Below are positions 36,848-45,217 of a stretch of 64,000 nt of DNA, in pieces. The notes beneath the pieces are model-generated. The model was not told the DNA's origin, made no database searches, and was given only the letters and a program-made list of their open reading frames with translations. Positions within the stretch are counted from its first letter, which is position 1. Each line of letters starts with the position of its first letter. This DNA is from Bacteroides sp. (GTDB taxonomy: Bacteria; Bacteroidota; Bacteroidia; Bacteroidales; Muribaculaceae). The DNA is taken from positions 1 through 64,000 of the forward strand of contig JAAVEB010000002.1 in NCBI GenBank assembly GCA_014801525.1, given 5' to 3'. Position numbers and translations under genes: made by a program.

Positions 36848-36855
36848 CAAATTTA
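36848..36855 (-). promoter_or_regulatory. -7 box of the receiver/PPDK_N operon
   Basis: TAAATTTG reads on the minus strand from 36855 to 36848, about 30 bases before the ATG at 36818. It overlaps an upstream GTG, which therefore should not be the start. No clear -33 element. Confidence 0.45.
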
Positions 36856-36916
36856 CGACATTTTTCCGTCTTATCTATGATTTCAACAGCAAATTCTCAT
36901 TCAGACCCATTATTTA

Positions 36917-38347
36917 TCAGCTTTGCGACAATCCGTGCTTAAGCCATGAACCTTTTATGAGACGGAACAGGAATATCGACCCTCGGAAACAAAGCTCAAT
37001 GCACATTGCGAGCCACACTCCGTTAAGACCCATAGACGGCGCGAGCAATGCCGCAATGGGGAGCCGCACCAGCCAGATGCTTGAGAAATTCATAATCGCC
37101 GGCACAAGAGTGTCTCCTACTCCGACCATAACTCCATATGCAACTATCGACGCCGCAAACATCGGCTCAGCCCACGCCTCTATCCTTAGAGCCGACACAC
37201 CAAGAGCCTGAATATCCTTGACGGGCGACAACAGCTCCATGACCGCAGGAGCTCCGAACCATAAGATGACTCCCATGAGCGTCATCACAGCCATGCCGAG
37301 CCCCACAGTGAGATATCCGAATTGCCGAGCCAAATCTTTGCGCTTAGCCCCATAGCTCTGTCCAACAAGCGTGGTAGCCGCATCGGAGATTCCATAGCCG
37401 GGCATATAGCACAACGCCTCAGCCGTAACCGCAAAAGCGTTTGCCGCAATCGCCATCACTCCCAACGGAGCCACAATAACAGTCACCATTATCTGAGCGC
37501 CGCATATGACCGCATGCTCAAGCGTCATCGGCGCCGACACCTTCAGGGCATTGACAAGCACACCGCGCGAAGGCACGAATCCTTTCAAACCACGGCACCC
37601 GTCATCTTCGGCACGTTTTCCAAAGATGGCAATGCTTTTCTGCCTGAAGCAAGCATACCAGAGCATGAATCCCGCCGTGACAACTTCAGCGGCGACAGTC
37701 CCTAACGCAGCGCCAAGCACACCAAGTCCGGCACCGGGGACGAAGATATCGCATCCGGCGATGTGGAGCTCGCGTGATGGAAAAATCAAAATAAAATTGA
37801 ACACCACGTCAAGAAGGCACATCATCACATTAAGCCCCCCGGGAACTTTCATGTTGCCTGACGCCCTGAGCATCGCCGCACCGACATAATTTAATGTCAG
37901 TGCCGGCAACGCGCTGACAAAGACCAGAAAATAAAGCGTAGCCTTCCCATTGACAGGCTCGGATCCTCCGAGCCATCCCGGAAGAGGTGAAGATATCGCA
38001 ATTCCGATAACACCCATAATCACGCCAAAAAGGAAAGACGCAGTAATTCCCTGACGCAATATCTTCCTGGCGCTGGCATAGTCAGCAGCGCCAATGCGGT
38101 GAGCCACCTGCACGGAGAAGCCGACAGTGGCAGCCGAGCATATTCCCCAAAAGAGCCAAAGGCTGGTCGACACCAGCCCCACCGCCGCGCTGTCGTCAGC
38201 ACCAAGACGTCCCACCATGGCAGCATCGATATACTGCATGAGGATGCTCGACAACTGAGCCATAATCGCCGGCCATGACAACTGGGCGGTAAGCGCGAGC
38301 CGCTGTTTGAAAGAAAGCGGTTTCCCCGATTGGATCAGCTCAAGCAT
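36917..38347 (-). CDS. MATE family efflux transporter
   Basis: A 476-residue transporter with about twelve helices in two halves of the multidrug-and-toxin-extrusion fold. The opening QLSWPAIMAQLSSILMQYIDAAMVGRLG and the second-half PMTLEHAVICGAQIMVTVIVAPLG are family-like. It would export a cationic or metabolite substrate by Na+ or H+ antiport. It is the last gene of a minus-strand set with the C-S lyase (15-base gap) and DUF3737. Export of a product or a toxic by-product is a guess. Confidence 0.92.
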   Translation of the reverse strand: MLELIQSGKPLSFKQRLALTAQLSWPAIMAQLSSILMQYIDAAMVGRLGADDSAAVGLVSTSLWLFWGICSAATVGFSVQVAHRIGAADYASARKILRQGITASFLFGVIMGVIGIAISSPLPGWLGGSEPVNGKATLYFLVFVSALPALTLNYVGAAMLRASGNMKVPGGLNVMMCLLDVVFNFILIFPSRELHIAGCDIFVPGAGLGVLGAALGTVAAEVVTAGFMLWYACFRQKSIAIFGKRAEDDGCRGLKGFVPSRGVLVNALKVSAPMTLEHAVICGAQIMVTVIVAPLGVMAIAANAFAVTAEALCYMPGYGISDAATTLVGQSYGAKRKDLARQFGYLTVGLGMAVMTLMGVILWFGAPAVMELLSPVKDIQALGVSALRIEAWAEPMFAASIVAYGVMVGVGDTLVPAIMNFSSIWLVRLPIAALLAPSMGLNGVWLAMCIELCFRGSIFLFRLIKGSWLKHGLSQS

Positions 38348-38362
38348 ACTCTTCTATTCCGG

Positions 38363-39535
38363 TTATTTACGACGCTCCAGTTTAGAGACAAACTTCACAA
38401 TGCGTTCAAGCCCCTCGGCGAGCAATTGACGCGGACATGCGATGTTGAGACGTATATAACCGCCCACGCCATACATTTCGCCGCAGTTTACCCAAACTTT
38501 CGCCTCGGTTTTCAGCATCTCCTCAAGCTCCTCGGCAGGAATGCCAAGAGCTGAAACATCAAGCCACGGGAGATAGGTCGCCTCAAGGCGCGCCATCGGA
38601 CAATCGGGAAGATGCTCAGCCAGGAAGCTGCGGGTGAAGATATAGTTTTGCCATAAGTAAGACCGCAATTCGTCAAGCCATTCAGCTCCCGCATCAGTGT
38701 ATGCCGCCTTAAGCGCCGCAACTCCGAATGGATTGACATCGCAAACCTCATTTATATTTATGGCACGGTCCACCAAGGCGCGTATTTCCGAATCAGGACA
38801 CACGATATTGGCGATTTGAAGCCCGGCGATATTGAAGCCTTTAGACGGAGACACGCACACTGTGGCGTCGGCGTCAACTGTTCCGTAAGGCACATAAGCA
38901 TATCCCGGCATGGTCAATTCGCAATGGATTTCATCACTGACCACTTTCACTCCGTTTCGGCGGCATATCTCGCTAACTTTCACAAGCTCGTCACGAGTCC
39001 ATGCCCTTCCGGCCGGATTATGGGGGTTGCACAAAAGCAATACTTTTACATCATCGCGCGACGCAACCTCTTGCAATCCGTCAAAATCCATTTCATAAGT
39101 AAACTCGCTTGACGAAATGGCGACGCGCTTCAACGGATTCTCAACAATGACACAGCCATTATTGCGTATCGACGAAAAAAAGCAATTATACACGGGAGTC
39201 TGCACAATCACTCCGTCGCCGGGCTTGGTCAGCCCCTTCAAAATAGCGGAAATCGCCGGCACGACACCCGACGTATAGATCACGCCTTCACGCTTAATAT
39301 CATAACCGTGACGTTTTTTAAACCAACCGGTCAACGCCTTATAATAGTCATCTCCGACAAGAGTGTAGCCAAACACTCCATGCTTCACCCGGCGGCGCAA
39401 CGCGCTGAGAATAACGGGCGCGGCTCGAAAATCCATATCCGCAACCCAAAGAGGGACAATATCGGCATCAGCTGAAGAATCCCATTTATATGACCCTGTT
39501 CCTCGACGCGGAACTATCTCGTCAAATATCGACAT
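38363..39535 (-). CDS. PatB/MalY-type PLP aminotransferase-like C-S lyase
   Basis: A 390-residue fold-type I PLP enzyme of the MalY/PatB group. The N-terminal WDSSADADIVPLWVADMDF is the group signature. LCNPHNPAGRAW binds the cofactor and SPSKGFNIAGLQIAN carries the internal-aldimine lysine. Members cleave cystathionine, cysteine or related thioethers to a thiol, pyruvate and ammonia; which one cannot be read here. It starts 15 bases after the DUF3737 gene and is followed 15 bases later by a MATE exporter. Confidence 0.92.
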   Translation of the reverse strand: MSIFDEIVPRRGTGSYKWDSSADADIVPLWVADMDFRAAPVILSALRRRVKHGVFGYTLVGDDYYKALTGWFKKRHGYDIKREGVIYTSGVVPAISAILKGLTKPGDGVIVQTPVYNCFFSSIRNNGCVIVENPLKRVAISSSEFTYEMDFDGLQEVASRDDVKVLLLCNPHNPAGRAWTRDELVKVSEICRRNGVKVVSDEIHCELTMPGYAYVPYGTVDADATVCVSPSKGFNIAGLQIANIVCPDSEIRALVDRAININEVCDVNPFGVAALKAAYTDAGAEWLDELRSYLWQNYIFTRSFLAEHLPDCPMARLEATYLPWLDVSALGIPAEELEEMLKTEAKVWVNCGEMYGVGGYIRLNIACPRQLLAEGLERIVKFVSKLERRK

Positions 39536-39550
39536 ATCGCTTCCAAATTA

Positions 39551-40396
39551 TTATTCAATGACCTCTATCCTGCAATCGGCAGGAGCCTTTATATTTTCAT
39601 CTATTATTATCTCGCCATAACCCTTTGCACGGATGACTCCCGTAGTGGGATTCTTGACGCTTCGTATCACGCTGTTCACTTCGGCGTTAAGTTCGCTCTC
39701 CTCAAAGGCAAGATCACAGTCTTCAGCCATAACGCAGTTTTCCATGACAAGATTGCGGGCATAGCACAACGGCTGGGTTCCTGATATGCGGCAATTGACA
39801 AGGCGTAAATTCACTGAATGCCATCCCAGATATTCACCGTTCAGCTCCGAATCATAGACAGTCACATTCTCAGTGTTCCAAAACGCATCTTTCGAGTTTA
39901 TGACCGCATTGCGGATTTCCACATTCCGGCAATACTGAAACGAGTAGTTTCCGTCCTGACGATAGTTGTCAATCTTTATATTGTCACTGTGCATGAAAAG
40001 GTAGTCGGCATTAGCCACCTCCACATTCTTAATCTTAACATTCCGACAGTGCCATAGAGTTTCCTGCGCGTCAGGTATCTTCACGTTTTCCAGTTCGATT
40101 CCGTCCATTTCCCTGAACATCTTGGGCGCCTCGACCATTGTGTCGGTCATCAACAGACCTTTCGAATACCATAGAGCCGCTCTCGCTCCCTCGGTGAAAA
40201 GACAATTTTTTATAGTAAAGCCATCAACATGCCAAAACGGATACTTGCCTTCAAAGCGGCAATTGACAGCCTCCACATTGCTGCACTCTTTCAGAGCCGA
40301 CTCTCCGGCATGAATGGTTACATTATCAAGTTTAATATCGTGAGCGGCAAAAAGCGGACGCTCTCCTTCGAATTCCTTGTCTTTTATAAGTTCCAT
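39551..40396 (-). CDS. DUF3737 family beta-helix protein
   Basis: A 281-residue cytoplasmic protein (no signal peptide) built from a right-handed beta-helix. Short units such as CSNVEAVNCRFEG, VDGFTIKNCLF and CRNVEIRNAVI recur along its length. DUF3737 is common in gut bacteria and its activity is unknown, although the helix resembles carbohydrate-active folds. A -7-like TAAATTTG lies about 22 bases upstream. First gene of an operon with the C-S lyase and MATE genes. Confidence 0.85.
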   Translation of the reverse strand: MELIKDKEFEGERPLFAAHDIKLDNVTIHAGESALKECSNVEAVNCRFEGKYPFWHVDGFTIKNCLFTEGARAALWYSKGLLMTDTMVEAPKMFREMDGIELENVKIPDAQETLWHCRNVKIKNVEVANADYLFMHSDNIKIDNYRQDGNYSFQYCRNVEIRNAVINSKDAFWNTENVTVYDSELNGEYLGWHSVNLRLVNCRISGTQPLCYARNLVMENCVMAEDCDLAFEESELNAEVNSVIRSVKNPTTGVIRAKGYGEIIIDENIKAPADCRIEVIE

Positions 40397-40417
40397 ACGC
40401 TTATTTCAATTTCGTTA

Positions 40418-40425
40418 CAAATTTA
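40418..40425 (-). promoter_or_regulatory. -7 box of the DUF3737 operon
   Basis: TAAATTTG on the minus strand from 40425 to 40418, about 20 bases before the start codon. No good -33 element at 19-20 bases. Confidence 0.45.
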
Positions 40426-40520
40426 ATAATTTTTCAATTGTCTGAAAATATCTCAGTTTACAAAAATAACAGATTTCAGAGGGAAATTCCATACCCGTAT
40501 CCCCGACATGCCAACCATTT

Positions 40521-40582
40521 TTCCGACAGGGAATAAATCGGGGAAATTATTACGGTGTGTCGGAATAATTATAGTAACTTTG
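40521..40582 (+). promoter_or_regulatory. Promoter with a dyad operator for the EamA gene
   Basis: The -7 TAACTTTG (40575-40582) is only 5 bases before the ATG at 40588. Upstream, TTCCGACA (40521-40528) and TGTCGGAA (40558-40565) form an 8-bp inverted repeat, and CCCCGA (40501) faces TCGGGG (40538). The downstream arm lies between the -33 and -7 positions, suggesting a repressor site. All inference from symmetry. Confidence 0.5.
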
Positions 40583-40587
40583 CGCCC

Positions 40588-41514
40588 ATGTCAAAACAAC
40601 GAACCCGAGGATATATAGCAGGAGCCACTGCATCGTGCAGCTACGGATTGAATCCGCTCATGGCTGTGCCACTGTTTGCCATGGGCATGACATCCTATTC
40701 CATGCTTTTCTACCGCTATGTCTTTGCGGCACTCATTCTCGGCATCATAATGCTTGCGGCAGGGAAAAGCCTCCATCTAAAACGCAAGCTTATCCCTCAG
40801 ATGCTGTTTTACGGACTGCTGTTTTCTTGCTCGTCGCTACTATTGTTTGAAAGTTACCGGTACATTGACGTCGGCATAGCCTCTACATTATTATTTATGT
40901 ATCCCGTCATAGTGTCGCTCATCAACCGCATTTTTTTCAAAGAATACCTGTCGGTTGTAACCATTGTTTCAATATTGCTCGCGCTCGGCGGAGTGACACT
41001 ACTCTATTTCGGAGGGGGCGAAGAAGGAGGAACGCTAAACATCACCGGAGTCCTGTATGTCGTGGCAAGTTCGCTTTCTTATGCCATATATATGGTAGCC
41101 GTGAACAGAAGCGCGATAAAAGACTTGCCGTCATCGACATTGACATTTTATTCAATTTCATTCGGGCTGATTCTATATCTTTTTTTCATCGTAAGGGATG
41201 GAGAATTGTATCCGCTTGACAATGTCACGGCTTGGGCATGCGCCATAGGACTGGCTCTGTTTCCCACAATTCTGTCAATCCTCACAATGGCTGTAGCGAT
41301 ACATGACATCGGCTCGACGGCAACCGCGATTCTCGGCGCGCTCGAGCCACTTACCGGACTGTTGATCGGAATTGCGGTTTTCAACGAGCGCATCACAATA
41401 CTTACCGCCGTCGGCATAATCATGATTCTCGGCGCCGTCCTGCTTTTAATTCTTGCCGCTCCCGCGATAAGAATATTGAGACAGTTTATCGTCTCCAGGA
41501 GCCATGGCAAATGA
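40588..41514 (+). CDS. EamA/DMT family transporter
   Basis: A 308-residue membrane protein with ten helices in two EamA repeats. The start is the ATG at 40588 (MSKQRTRG); a longer frame from 40555 includes the -7 box and is rejected. The family moves metabolites such as amino acids, nucleotides or drugs; the substrate is unknown. The transcript would be almost leaderless. A weak terminator-like dyad follows before mdh. Confidence 0.88.
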   Translation: MSKQRTRGYIAGATASCSYGLNPLMAVPLFAMGMTSYSMLFYRYVFAALILGIIMLAAGKSLHLKRKLIPQMLFYGLLFSCSSLLLFESYRYIDVGIASTLLFMYPVIVSLINRIFFKEYLSVVTIVSILLALGGVTLLYFGGGEEGGTLNITGVLYVVASSLSYAIYMVAVNRSAIKDLPSSTLTFYSISFGLILYLFFIVRDGELYPLDNVTAWACAIGLALFPTILSILTMAVAIHDIGSTATAILGALEPLTGLLIGIAVFNERITILTAVGIIMILGAVLLLILAAPAIRILRQFIVSRSHGK

Positions 41515-41553
41515 AATTTTTCCAATTTTAAGTTAATTCATCATTTATTTTAT

Positions 41554-41591
41554 TTTCCGTCTCAAATTACGGAAATTTTTCATTAATTTTG
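41554..41591 (+). promoter_or_regulatory. Dyad and -7 box upstream of mdh
   Basis: TTTCCGT (41554-41560) and ACGGAAA (41569-41575) form an inverted repeat with an 8-base spacer, followed by ATTTTT. TAATTTTG at 41584-41591 is the probable -7 of mdh (ATG 41635). The dyad could end the EamA transcript or bind a regulator at the -33 region. The two readings are not separable by eye. Confidence 0.5.
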
Positions 41592-41634
41592 CAGCGGATA
41601 AAAAATAAGATTTTAGGTTTTTAATATTACAATT

Positions 41635-42570
41635 ATGTCAAAGGTTACAGTTGTAGGAGCAGGAAATGTAGGAGCAACCTGCGCTAACGTATTGGTTACA
41701 AACAATGTTGCTGACGAAGTAGTTCTTATTGATATCAAAGAGGGTCTCGCTGAAGGAAAGACCATGGATATCATGCAGACCGCCAATCTTCTCACAATAA
41801 ACACTCGCATGGTGGGTGTCACCAACGATTACGAAAAGACCGCAAACTCTGACGTCGTAGTCATCACTTCAGGTATTCCTCGCAAGCCCGGCATGACTCG
41901 CGAAGAACTCATCGGAGTAAATGCAGGCATCGTTAAGTCAGTAACAGACAACATTCTGAAATACTCACCTAACGCTATCATCGTTTGTGTATCCAACCCG
42001 ATGGACACCATGACCTACCTCATCCACAAGACCGCAGGTATCGCCAAGAACCGCATCATCGGTATGGGCGGAGCGCTCGATAGCTCTCGTTTCAAATATT
42101 TCCTTAGCGTAGCCCTCAACGCCAACCCCAACGAGGTTGACGGCATGGTTATCGGCGGACACGGTGACACTACCATGATTCCGTTGACCCGCTACGCAGT
42201 TTACCGCGGCATCCCCGTGAGCGAGCTTCTTGACAAGGAAACTCTTGACAAAGTCGCTGCCGACACAATGGTGGGAGGCGCAACCCTCACTAAACTTCTC
42301 GGAACTTCAGCATGGTATGCTCCCGGAGCAGCATCGGCAGCAGTTGTTGCAGCGGTGCTTCACGACCAGAAGCGCGTAATCCCCTGCTCTGCTCTTGTTG
42401 AAGGCGAATATGGCGAGTCAGACCTCTGCATCGGTGTTCCTTGCTTGCTCGGCAAAAACGGTATCGAAGCAATCATCGACATCAAGCTCAATGACGAAGA
42501 AAAAGAACTCTTTGCAAAGAGCGCGGCAGCTGTTCGCAAAACAAATGACGCTCTTGCTTCTTGCCTCTAA
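41635..42570 (+). CDS. mdh: Malate dehydrogenase
   Basis: A 311-residue NAD-dependent enzyme of the lactate/malate dehydrogenase superfamily, interconverting malate and oxaloacetate. In this anaerobe it probably runs in the reductive branch toward fumarate. The Rossmann motif VGAGNVGATCA is at the N terminus. Family loops include SGIPRKPGMTREEL, CVSNPMDTMTYL and the catalytic His in MVIGGHGDTTM. Substrate-loop Arg residues (RKPGMTR) indicate malate specificity. It is monocistronic, with a leader and its own terminator. Confidence 0.96.
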   Translation: MSKVTVVGAGNVGATCANVLVTNNVADEVVLIDIKEGLAEGKTMDIMQTANLLTINTRMVGVTNDYEKTANSDVVVITSGIPRKPGMTREELIGVNAGIVKSVTDNILKYSPNAIIVCVSNPMDTMTYLIHKTAGIAKNRIIGMGGALDSSRFKYFLSVALNANPNEVDGMVIGGHGDTTMIPLTRYAVYRGIPVSELLDKETLDKVAADTMVGGATLTKLLGTSAWYAPGAASAAVVAAVLHDQKRVIPCSALVEGEYGESDLCIGVPCLLGKNGIEAIIDIKLNDEEKELFAKSAAAVRKTNDALASCL

Positions 42571-42600
42571 TAAGCAAAAAACAGGTGAACCAATAGGTCA

Positions 42601-42641
42601 AACAAGGTGTTTTCCTTTAAGGAAACACCTTGTTATTTTTT
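42601..42641 (+). terminator. Terminator after mdh
   Basis: AACAAGGTGTTTTCC (42601-42615) pairs with GGAAACACCTTGTT (42621-42634), with one bulged T and loop TTTAA, then ATTTTTT. It isolates mdh from the thioredoxin gene 33 bases downstream. Confidence 0.9.
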
Positions 42642-42673
42642 AACCTCAACCAAAATACAAATAGATTAAGATT

Positions 42674-43123
42674 ATGAGAAAACTAATTTCATTCCTGGCA
42701 ATCGTGGCAATGGTTTCTTTTATCGGCTGCAACTCAACATCGACCAAGCAGAGCGCCGAACAATCAGCATGGGAAGAAGCATTCGCGCAAGGAGAGCCCA
42801 TAGTGCTCGCTCCTAACGACACTATCGAATTCGGAGTTCCGCAACCCGAACCCATAGTGGTTGATTTTTGGGCGGAATGGTGCCCGCCATGTCGTGAATT
42901 TTCACCGATATTTCATAAGGTAGCCAAGCAATACAAAGGCGCGGTTCGATTCATCTCGATAAATGTTGATTCGTGCCCGGGCATAGCAAAAGAATATGGC
43001 GTGGGGTCAATTCCGACCGTGCTTATCGTGAGCAAGGAAGGCACCATCAACCGCAATGTGGGATTCATGACCGAGAATCAGCTTGTTGAATCAATCGAAG
43101 CCGTGATGCCTGAGAAAAAATAA
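42674..43123 (+). CDS. Thioredoxin-fold lipoprotein
   Basis: A 149-residue lipoprotein with lipobox F16-I-G-C19 and a thioredoxin domain (about 50-145). The active site WCPPC puts the redox cysteines at 70 and 73, and SIPTV holds the cis-proline. It probably sits in the periplasm or on the membrane and reduces or shuffles disulfides or resists oxidative stress. The PP dipeptide between the cysteines is seen in TlpA-like periplasmic reductants. It ends 8 bases before a convergent gene's stop. Confidence 0.9.
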   Translation: MRKLISFLAIVAMVSFIGCNSTSTKQSAEQSAWEEAFAQGEPIVLAPNDTIEFGVPQPEPIVVDFWAEWCPPCREFSPIFHKVAKQYKGAVRFISINVDSCPGIAKEYGVGSIPTVLIVSKEGTINRNVGFMTENQLVESIEAVMPEKK

Positions 43124-43131
43124 CCGGTAGA

Positions 43132-44181
43132 TTATTTCAAATCTGAACCGCCAAGGCTTTTATGGCGGAACAATTCATTATAATGCCGCAAGCGGGAGAC
43201 ATTTATATAATGGCTTCCGCTTCCGCGTTTAATGGAAAACACTTCAGCCTTGCGGCGATTGACCTCATCGCAAAATTCACTCCGCCAAGTTTTTGAGTCA
43301 GGTTGCATATCAGCCGGAACAGAGTTGACAGTGACTTCCCTCGTGTAAGAACATGGAGGATAGCCCAGCGCGGTCCACATCACCGGCTTGCCATCGGCGT
43401 CATAACCGATAGCAACCGACGCGCTCGTTGACCGTCGGGGAATAAAATCCTGGTCGATGATCCACTCTCCCCCATCCTCAAGCATATCCTTGCCGAGAAG
43501 CGAATGATAGAAACTGCGCGACAACCCGTCGGTAAAGACATATGGTGTGATTTTCTCGCCCGATTCAAGATAAGGCATCAGCAACTGTCGCGCCGTTTCC
43601 TCTCTTATATATCCGAATCCGGCATCGGCTTCGCCTGAATAAGAATAGTTAGTGCGAAGGATTATCCCGCCACTTTCGTGGGCAAGATCATATTTTTTCC
43701 ATGTATAATCGTCAGTTTCAAAATAAGCTCCGGCTCCGGCGGCATCAATAACTCCAAAATTAGCCTGGACCCCGAGAGGCTTAGGCAAATCTGACAACAG
43801 TTGTTCAAAATCAGCCACTGTATGACACCGCCGTAAAGCTTCCGACATAACCGCCCCTTCGCGGTCTTTGTACACAGCAGTATCAGGAGCGAGATTATAA
43901 GAAGCGGTGTTCATTATGGCAAATCCCGCTTCATTCACCCCTATCCACGCATCGGCAAGCAACGAATCACCGGCATTAAACAGCGCCACATATTCAATAT
44001 CTCCCGGATTCGACGGCTTAACCGTCGCAACGAAATTGTCCTCGAAATCAGTATCACGGTTTTTCCACAATATAGGAGTCCCGCTCTTTGTCAGCCTGCC
44101 GCTGACGATTGCAGAAGTACAGGCGTCGACAGCAATAATCCCCGCCAAAAACGTCAATATGACAAACACAATTTTTTTCAT
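43132..44181 (-). CDS. C45-type N-terminal-nucleophile hydrolase
   Basis: A 349-residue secreted hydrolase. The signal peptide (1-20, VDA) is cut just before Cys21, which becomes the new N terminus and nucleophile; CTSAIVSGRLTKSGTPILWKNRDTD is the family signature (acyl-CoA:6-APA acyltransferase / peptidase C45-like). Relatives split amide bonds, including N-acyl amino acids. The WIGVNEAGFAIMNT segment fits the Ntn fold. The gene stands alone with a -7 TATATTTG just upstream. The substrate is unknown. Confidence 0.85.
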   Translation of the reverse strand: MKKIVFVILTFLAGIIAVDACTSAIVSGRLTKSGTPILWKNRDTDFEDNFVATVKPSNPGDIEYVALFNAGDSLLADAWIGVNEAGFAIMNTASYNLAPDTAVYKDREGAVMSEALRRCHTVADFEQLLSDLPKPLGVQANFGVIDAAGAGAYFETDDYTWKKYDLAHESGGIILRTNYSYSGEADAGFGYIREETARQLLMPYLESGEKITPYVFTDGLSRSFYHSLLGKDMLEDGGEWIIDQDFIPRRSTSASVAIGYDADGKPVMWTALGYPPCSYTREVTVNSVPADMQPDSKTWRSEFCDEVNRRKAEVFSIKRGSGSHYINVSRLRHYNELFRHKSLGGSDLK

Positions 44182-44186
44182 ACTTG

Positions 44187-44194
44187 CAAATATA
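44187..44194 (-). promoter_or_regulatory. -7 box of the C45-type hydrolase
   Basis: TATATTTG on the minus strand from 44194 to 44187, only 5 bases before the start codon at 44181. No clear -33 element. Confidence 0.4.
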
Positions 44195-44280
44195 GCATAT
44201 TAGTGCAACATCACGAACAGTTCATCAACCAAAATTATCTCGGTTCTTTGGCATAACACATCCTATCGTCTTTGAATTGC

Positions 44281-44319
44281 AACTTTTTAGGACTCATACG
44301 GAACTTTTTAGTATCTTTG
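44281..44319 (+). promoter_or_regulatory. prmA promoter with a direct repeat
   Basis: TATCTTTG (44312-44319) is the -7 box, 27 bases before the prmA ATG. AACTTTTTAG occurs at 44281-44290 and again at 44302-44311, 21 bases apart (two helical turns), directly abutting the -7. The repeat may be a protein site or a chance AT-rich repeat. Confidence 0.5.
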
Positions 44320-44346
44320 TGCGACTAATAGAAAAAAGAAAAATCA

Positions 44347-45195
44347 ATGAATGACTATATCGAAGCGCGTTTTACGGTAACGCCATGTGATGAAACCGCC
44401 ACTGACGTGCTTGCCGCATTACTTTGCGAAAAAGGATATGAGAGTTTTGTGCCCGACGAAACAGGACTGACGGCATACGTGAAAAAGGAACTTTTCGACG
44501 CCGACATATTCAAAGAGGTTGTCAATGACTTCCCGATGGAGAGTGTCATCGATGTCAAGTGGACTACTGTCGAGGGGCGCGACTGGAACTCGGAGTGGGA
44601 GAAGAATTATTTCCAACCCATTATCGTGGATAATCTTTGCGTGATTCACAGTTCATTCCACAAGGATATTCCGGAAATGCCCTATGATATCGTTATCGAT
44701 CCAAAGATGGCTTTCGGAACAGGTCATCACCAAACTACGTCACTCATCATTCGTCAGCTCCTGAAAATGCCGCTTGAGGGGAAATCTGTGATCGACATGG
44801 GCACCGGCACCGGCATTCTCGCCATCCTTTCAGCCATGCGCGGAGCAACTCCGGTCAACGCTATTGAAATCGACGCATTCGCCCATGTGAACGCCGTGGA
44901 AAATGTGAAAATCAACCGCCATCCGGAAATAAACGTCATCCTTGGCGACGCTTCAGCCCTTGAATCGCTTCAGCCCGCCGATGTGTTCATCGCCAACATA
45001 AACCGCAACATAATTACCGCCGACATCAAATTCTATTCATCAAAACTCCGAAAGGGGGGCTTGATGTTGCTGAGCGGATTTTACGAGCATGACATTCCGG
45101 TAGTGGCCGCCGAAGCGGCAAAACACGGACTCGTAGAAACAGCCCACACGACGTGTGACAACTGGACCTGTCTTCAGTTGATAAAAGAATCTTAA
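44347..45195 (+). CDS. prmA: Ribosomal protein L11 methyltransferase
   Basis: A 282-residue SAM-dependent enzyme that methylates ribosomal protein L11. The N-terminal substrate domain is followed by the catalytic domain with PKMAFGTGHHQTTSL and the SAM loop VIDMGTGTGILAI, then ANINRN (the NPPY-like position). Full length. It leads directly, after about 22 bases, to an ABC transporter pair with which it may be cotranscribed. Confidence 0.95.
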   Translation: MNDYIEARFTVTPCDETATDVLAALLCEKGYESFVPDETGLTAYVKKELFDADIFKEVVNDFPMESVIDVKWTTVEGRDWNSEWEKNYFQPIIVDNLCVIHSSFHKDIPEMPYDIVIDPKMAFGTGHHQTTSLIIRQLLKMPLEGKSVIDMGTGTGILAILSAMRGATPVNAIEIDAFAHVNAVENVKINRHPEINVILGDASALESLQPADVFIANINRNIITADIKFYSSKLRKGGLMLLSGFYEHDIPVVAAEAAKHGLVETAHTTCDNWTCLQLIKES

Positions 45196-45217
45196 TCCCA
45201 TTAACTTTTTACTGAGA

